NCBI GenBank assembly: GCA_024277285.1
Contig: JAJRVM010000116.1
Location: forward strand, 1 to 28,282
Source: Planctomycetota bacterium
GTDB lineage: Bacteria > Planctomycetota > Planctomycetia > Pirellulales > Pirellulaceae
Reading direction: 5' to 3'
DNA length: 28,282 nt
The position numbers were made by a program, and so were the translations under genes. Below the pieces are notes generated by a model, which worked only from the letters and a program-made list of their open reading frames with translations, was not told where the DNA came from and made no database searches. Positions 24,575 through 28,282 of the stretch are shown here, in pieces; the stretch's first letter is position 1, and each line of letters opens with the position of its first letter.

Positions 24575-25714
24575 ATGAAACTCGTGCGACGAATTGCGTT
24601 AGCGATTGCGGTCTTTGGCCTGCTATTTCTGTTCCTGGTCAGCATCCAGCTGGTCGGTGATTCGTTCAAGCTGTTTGGTCGGGATTTGGCCGAGAAGGTC
24701 TTCGAGTTCACGAACCACCCGCTAACCGGCCTGTTCATTGGGATCTTTGCCACATCGCTGGTGCAGAGTTCTTCGACCACGACGTCGATTGTGGTTGGTC
24801 TGGTCGGCGCCGGTACCGTGGGGGCTGGTACGGGCCATGGTCTGAGTGTCGAAGCTGCGGTGCCGATCATCATGGGAGCCAATATTGGCACGAGCGTCAC
24901 GAACACGCTGGTTTCGATCGGGCACATTGCCCGCGGCAACGAGTTCAAACGAGCGTTTGCGGCAGCGACCGTGCACGATTTCTTCAATATTCTAGCGGTA
25001 CTGATCTTGTTTCCGCTACAAGTAGCCACCGGTTTCTTGAGTAACGCGGCACGGTGGTTTGCTGGCTTGCTGGCCGGTGGCGCGAATCTGACGTTTTCCA
25101 GTCCGGTGAAGGCGGTTGTCAAACCGGCATCGCATGCCATTAAGGATGCCGTCAGTTGGTGTACGGACTCGACGACGATTCAGGCGATTGTGCTCCTTCT
25201 GATTGCAGCCGTCTTTTTGTTCTTGTCGTTGAAGTACTTGACGACCGTTCTTCGCGGAGCGGTGGTGGAGAAGGCGAGCACCTTTTTTGAGCGAACGGTT
25301 TTCAGGACGCCCACGTTGGCCTTTACGGTCGGTATGATTTTGACGGCGGTCGTACAGAGTAGTTCGGTGACGACCTCGATGGTGGTGCCGCTGGCGGGTG
25401 CTGGAATTTTGACGTTGCGGCAAGTTTTTCCTTATACTTTGGGGGCGAACATTGGCACGACCATAACCGCACTGCTTGCGTCCCTTGCGGTAACGGCGAA
25501 TTTTCAGGCGGCGGTAGCGGTGGCGATTTCGCATTTCCTATTCAACGTTTGCGGAATCCTGGTGATTACACCTCTGCCGGCGATCCGGCACTTGCCGCTA
25601 CGTGCGGCCGAGTCGTTAGCCGAGCAGGCGTCCCGCCGGAGATGGGTACCGGTGGTCTACGTGTTGGTCGTGTTTTTCATAATTCCTGGGATTCTTATCC
25701 TTCTGACAAGGTAG
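24575..25714 (+). CDS. Na+/phosphate cotransporter (NptA/Na-Pi type)
   Basis: Predicted 379 aa, ATG 24575, no clear ribosome-binding site. Two inverted Na/Pi repeats are visible: SLVQSSSTTTSIVVG (Q64-SSS67) with GANIGTS (101-107), and VVQSSSVTTSMVV (Q261-SSS264) with GANIGTT (290-296). The paired QSSS and GANIGT motifs are the family signature for sodium and phosphate binding. About 8-9 hydrophobic segments (for example 7-25, 50-80, 135-155, 201-222, 250-280 and the last 20 residues) place it in the inner membrane. Many bacterial members carry a fused C-terminal PhoU domain; here that part is a separate gene starting 4 nt downstream. Role: phosphate import, or export in some members; direction cannot be read from sequence. 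Confidence 0.9.
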   Translation: MKLVRRIALAIAVFGLLFLFLVSIQLVGDSFKLFGRDLAEKVFEFTNHPLTGLFIGIFATSLVQSSSTTTSIVVGLVGAGTVGAGTGHGLSVEAAVPIIMGANIGTSVTNTLVSIGHIARGNEFKRAFAAATVHDFFNILAVLILFPLQVATGFLSNAARWFAGLLAGGANLTFSSPVKAVVKPASHAIKDAVSWCTDSTTIQAIVLLLIAAVFLFLSLKYLTTVLRGAVVEKASTFFERTVFRTPTLAFTVGMILTAVVQSSSVTTSMVVPLAGAGILTLRQVFPYTLGANIGTTITALLASLAVTANFQAAVAVAISHFLFNVCGILVITPLPAIRHLPLRAAESLAEQASRRRWVPVVYVLVVFFIIPGILILLTR

Positions 25715-25718
25715 TGTC

Positions 25719-26399
25719 ATGTGGAAGCAATTAATTCAGGTATGGAGTTCAAGCAACCTGCTGACTCAGGCGTGGGATGAATCTTATGAGATGCTTGAAA
25801 TCGACCAGCGGATGTTTAACGAGGCATTGCGCGTGTTGCGCGAGAGCGATGACGACCATGTTGACGAGAAAATTCGCAAGCTTGATAGCAACGTCAATAA
25901 GTACGAGCGTGACGTGCGTCGCAAGGTCATGACACACTGTTCGGTGGTTGGCCCGAGCGAATTGCCGGGCGGGATGGTGCTGGTCAGCATTGTGATCGAC
26001 ATCGAGCGAATCGGCGACTACTGCAAGAATATCCTCGACCTTGCGTCCGACCATCCGCACCGGCTTTACGTGGAAGCTTATGACAAGGATCTGGTCGATA
26101 TTGAAACTCATATCAAATTCTGCTTTTCCGAGGCGGTACGAATCCTTCGGGAGCAGGATGAAGAGCAGGCCCGCAAGGTGATGCAGACCTATCGCGAGAG
26201 TATCTCGGACACTTGCGATAAGATCGTGCAAGATGTGGTGCGCGGTACTGCCACCGGCTTGACCCCAGGGGATGCCGCCGCCCTGGCGCTCTACGCTCGA
26301 TTTCTAAAGCGTATCAGCGCTCACCTGAAGAATGTTCTGTCGAGTGTCGTGAACCCGTTTCACCGGATCGGATACAAGGAGAAAAAGAAAGCGAATTGA
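25719..26399 (+). CDS. PhoU-domain protein paired with the Na/Pi transporter
   Basis: Predicted 226 aa, ATG 25719. AAGG in the last codons of the transporter gene serves as ribosome-binding site, so the two are probably translationally coupled. The sequence is helical and charged, with two PhoU-like three-helix units at about 15-105 and 125-205. Typical metal-binding-type segments appear as SIVIDIERIGDYCKNI (88-103) and LYARFLKRISAHLKNV near the C-terminus. It is cytoplasmic and probably controls the transporter according to phosphate status, as the fused PhoU domains of NptA relatives are thought to do. It is not next to pst/phoBR genes, so a role in classical Pho signalling is less likely. 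Confidence 0.88.
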   Translation: MWKQLIQVWSSSNLLTQAWDESYEMLEIDQRMFNEALRVLRESDDDHVDEKIRKLDSNVNKYERDVRRKVMTHCSVVGPSELPGGMVLVSIVIDIERIGDYCKNILDLASDHPHRLYVEAYDKDLVDIETHIKFCFSEAVRILREQDEEQARKVMQTYRESISDTCDKIVQDVVRGTATGLTPGDAAALALYARFLKRISAHLKNVLSSVVNPFHRIGYKEKKKAN

Positions 26400-26608
26400 T
26401 GCCGCGGGCACGGTTTTCGTGTGGACGCAAATCAACATGTAACGTCTTGCTCGGGATCTGCCCGTGCTTGGCTTTGTCTTGAAACGTCTCGTCCTGCTAT
26501 GGTCGGCACATTTCAGGGCCTTGCCACGGAAGAAACGGGCCACGGAAGAAAACGGTTAGAAATAGTGGCTCCATCGAGTTTTGGAACGAAGCCTAGGATA
26601 GGCCAGTC
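26400..26608. other. Intergenic region with a short tandem repeat
   Basis: About 210 bp. GCCACGGAAGAAACGG (26523-26538) is followed by a one-base-longer copy (26539-26555). No gene and no strong ribosome-binding site for the downstream gene. Confidence 0.5.
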
Positions 26609-27976
26609 ATGTCCCAGCCGCTCCTGATCATCAACATCGCGGGACTCAGCGCAACCGCCATCGGACCGGACACTCCTTGCCTGTTGGAATTATGCGAGCA
26701 AGGGAGTGGTCCGATTCCGTTGCAACCTCCTGCGCCTGCATTGACTTCTACGTCGCAGGCGACGCTCGTAACGGGTACGCTTCCCGAGAATCATGGCATT
26801 GTCTCGAATGGTTGGTACTTTCGAGACCTGGCACTGGTGCTCAATTGGCAGCGTTCGGCGAACCTGATGGCCGGCGAAACGATTTGGGATGCGATTCGGA
26901 CTCGCAATCCAAAAATGCGCTGCGCGAATCTGTTCTGGCGTTATGCAACGCATTCGACGTGCGATGTGAACATTACCGAGCGGCCGACGTATTGGGCCGA
27001 TGGCAGGAAGTCCCCCGATATCTACACGGAGCCTGGTTCGGTGCGGGACGAGCTAGTTGAGCGTCTTGGGCCCTTTCCATTGTTCCGGTTCTGGGGCCCG
27101 GCGGCCAATATCGAATCGACACGTTGGATTGTGGATGCAACACGGCATTTGATCGAACAGAATCGCTTCGACTTGTTGCTGTCGTATATTCCTCACTTGG
27201 ATTACGACCACCAGCGTTTCGGCCCGGAATCGGCGGCCGGGCTGCAGGCACTACACGATATGGACACGGAGGTCGGACGGTTGATCGATGCGGCGCAGGC
27301 ACGGGCGTTGCACGTCGCGGTCGTCTCCGATTATGCGTTTGAATCGGTGTCTCGTCCGGTGTTCCTGAATCGAGTTCTGCGTGAATCCGGTTGGCTGCGT
27401 GTGCAGCGTGCGGAAAATGGTGAACTGCTTGAACCGGGCGCTTCCGCCGCCTTCGCCGTATGTGATCAGCAGACGGCGCATGTTTATGTCAACGATGCTA
27501 CCGTCATGGCGAAGGTCAAGGTGTTGATCGCGAGTCTCGACGGTGTCGACCGAGTGTTTGACCGCGACGCGATGCGCGGTTTGGGGTTGGGGCACTTGCG
27601 GGCTGGCGATTTATTCGTCGTCGCGCAGCCCGATTGTTGGTTTGCCTATCCCTATTGGTTGGATGAGGCACGAGCGCCCGATTTCGCGCACTGTGTGGCC
27701 ATTCATGCTAAGCCGGGGTGGGATCCGAGTGAGTTGTTCCTCAAGCCGGGAATCGGCGGGAAGTTGCACCTGGCCAAGCGTCTGCTGCAAAAGACGCTTG
27801 GGATGCGCGCGCCGTTTGATGTGATCAGCGGTGACATGTCTTTGGTGCGTGGCGCGCATGGGAGGATTCCCACCAGCGACAGGAATCGGCCTGTCTTGAT
27901 TACCAACTGGGCCACCGAATTGCAAGGTGTCACAGGTATGCAAGACTTGAAGGGGCTGTTCGTGCGGCGTTGTTGA
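26609..27976 (+). CDS. Alkaline-phosphatase-superfamily phosphodiesterase-like protein (ebo-cluster type)
   Basis: Predicted 455 aa, ATG 26609, no signal peptide, so cytoplasmic. It matches type I phosphodiesterase/nucleotide pyrophosphatase proteins: ALTSTSQATLVTGTLPENHG at 44-63 contains the nucleophile Thr/Ser region and the T-G-x-x-P-x-x-H-G signature, IPHLDYDHQRFGPE supplies metal-binding Asp/His, and VAVVSDYAFESVSRPV is the late metal motif with Tyr where SDHG is usual. Wording such as NGWYFRD, CANLFW and WLDEARAPDF is, from memory, typical of the branch encoded in eboABC-type metabolite-transport clusters. None of the ebo partners is visible in this window; they could lie beyond the right edge. 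Substrate unknown. The first metal Asp usually found near the N-terminus is not evident (IINIAGLSA). Confidence 0.75.
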   Translation: MSQPLLIINIAGLSATAIGPDTPCLLELCEQGSGPIPLQPPAPALTSTSQATLVTGTLPENHGIVSNGWYFRDLALVLNWQRSANLMAGETIWDAIRTRNPKMRCANLFWRYATHSTCDVNITERPTYWADGRKSPDIYTEPGSVRDELVERLGPFPLFRFWGPAANIESTRWIVDATRHLIEQNRFDLLLSYIPHLDYDHQRFGPESAAGLQALHDMDTEVGRLIDAAQARALHVAVVSDYAFESVSRPVFLNRVLRESGWLRVQRAENGELLEPGASAAFAVCDQQTAHVYVNDATVMAKVKVLIASLDGVDRVFDRDAMRGLGLGHLRAGDLFVVAQPDCWFAYPYWLDEARAPDFAHCVAIHAKPGWDPSELFLKPGIGGKLHLAKRLLQKTLGMRAPFDVISGDMSLVRGAHGRIPTSDRNRPVLITNWATELQGVTGMQDLKGLFVRRC

Positions 27977-28282
27977 TGCCGCGTTGTTGATGCGGTTGTG
28001 TGCCTGTTTCGCTGGGCGCATCGCGTTGCAGAATATGGTATCCTGAGACTTGTTGAGTTTCCCGGCCACGCTCGTGTTCTTGCTGAAGGGGCGGGTCGGA
28101 GTAACGCGGCGAGTTGTGCGATCATCCCCAGATCCTGCCAGAGTCTATGTGACGGGTCTATGTGACTGGGTCTATGTGACTGGGTCTATGTGACGGCATG
28201 CCCCGTGCCGCGTAGCCAAACGTGCAACGCCGTTGTGGCAACAGGATCTTGGACTGTCATTCCCAAAGAGCACGCCGGCCAA
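27977..28282. other. Right-edge intergenic region
   Basis: A small duplication of cgttgttgatgc adjoins the stop codon (27967-27991). A 14-bp tandem repeat lies at 28143-28196. The last 85 bp show no recognisable gene on either strand, though a partial frame entering from the right cannot be excluded. Confidence 0.5.
28143..28196. repeat. 13/14-bp tandem repeat, four units
   Basis: Units GTCTATGTGACGG, GTCTATGTGACTGG (twice) and GTCTATGTGACGG follow each other without spacers, giving 54 bp in all. Confidence 0.9.

Noticed and set aside
28198..28282. Partial gene entering from the right edge on the minus strand
   Set aside because: One short open frame exists, but it has no motif and ends after about 30 codons at the tandem repeat.

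Overview
The window looks like a chromosomal segment of a planctomycete, probably of the Pirellulales/Pirellulaceae type. The evidence is the gene content: secreted Gfo/Idh/MocA-like proteins, a sulfatase, an exported PQQ-propeller protein with an N-terminal methyltransferase-like domain, a Gly/Met-rich secretin-like protein of a planctomycete type, and an ECF sigma factor overlapping a membrane-anchored HEAT-like protein. Moderately high GC, frequent lack of strong Shine-Dalgarno sites, and intergenic DNA full of small palindromic and tandem repeats also fit. This assignment comes from remembered family features, not from a search. No rRNA, tRNA, CRISPR array or transposase gene was seen.

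Left part (1-6065). The first 1.1 kb is gene-poor and holds only an RHS/YD-repeat remnant. Then come genes on the minus strand, read right to left: a short exported beta-sandwich-like protein (5409-6065), two paralogous exported Gfo/Idh/MocA-like proteins (4213-5232 and 3139-4122), a decayed tail of a third, classical Gfo/Idh/MocA protein with two in-frame stops (2803-3057), and an exported hydrolase-like protein with a split barrel and a carbohydrate-binding-like insert (1102-2769). Together they suggest carbohydrate processing in the cell envelope.

Middle part (6066-15263). After a repeat-bearing divergent intergenic region there is a plus-strand group: an enolase-superfamily galactonate-dehydratase-like enzyme, a cytoplasmic neutral-ceramidase-like hydrolase with its catalytic set intact, and a DapA-family Schiff-base lyase/aldolase. 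The dehydratase and aldolase could form a non-phosphorylative sugar-acid route. Next, on the minus strand, are an ECF sigma factor, a HEAT-like transmembrane protein (start overlaps the sigma stop as ATGA) and a secretin-like protein, a possible sigma-linked envelope module. A secreted metallophosphoesterase lies upstream.

Right part (15264-28282). A plus-strand run encodes the methyltransferase/PQQ-propeller fusion, a Tat-exported GH116-type glycosidase with an inserted lectin-like module, a sulfatase, a Na/Pi cotransporter, a separate PhoU-type protein directly behind it, and an alkaline-phosphatase-superfamily protein of the kind found in ebo clusters. The first three make a plausible glycan or glycolipid degradation unit. 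Three copies of a 150-179 bp MITE-like palindromic element lie in the intergenic regions at 15.4-15.8 kb and 24.2-24.4 kb. One end hairpin is kept in all three copies by wobble or compensatory changes, and this is the most unusual non-coding signal in the window.
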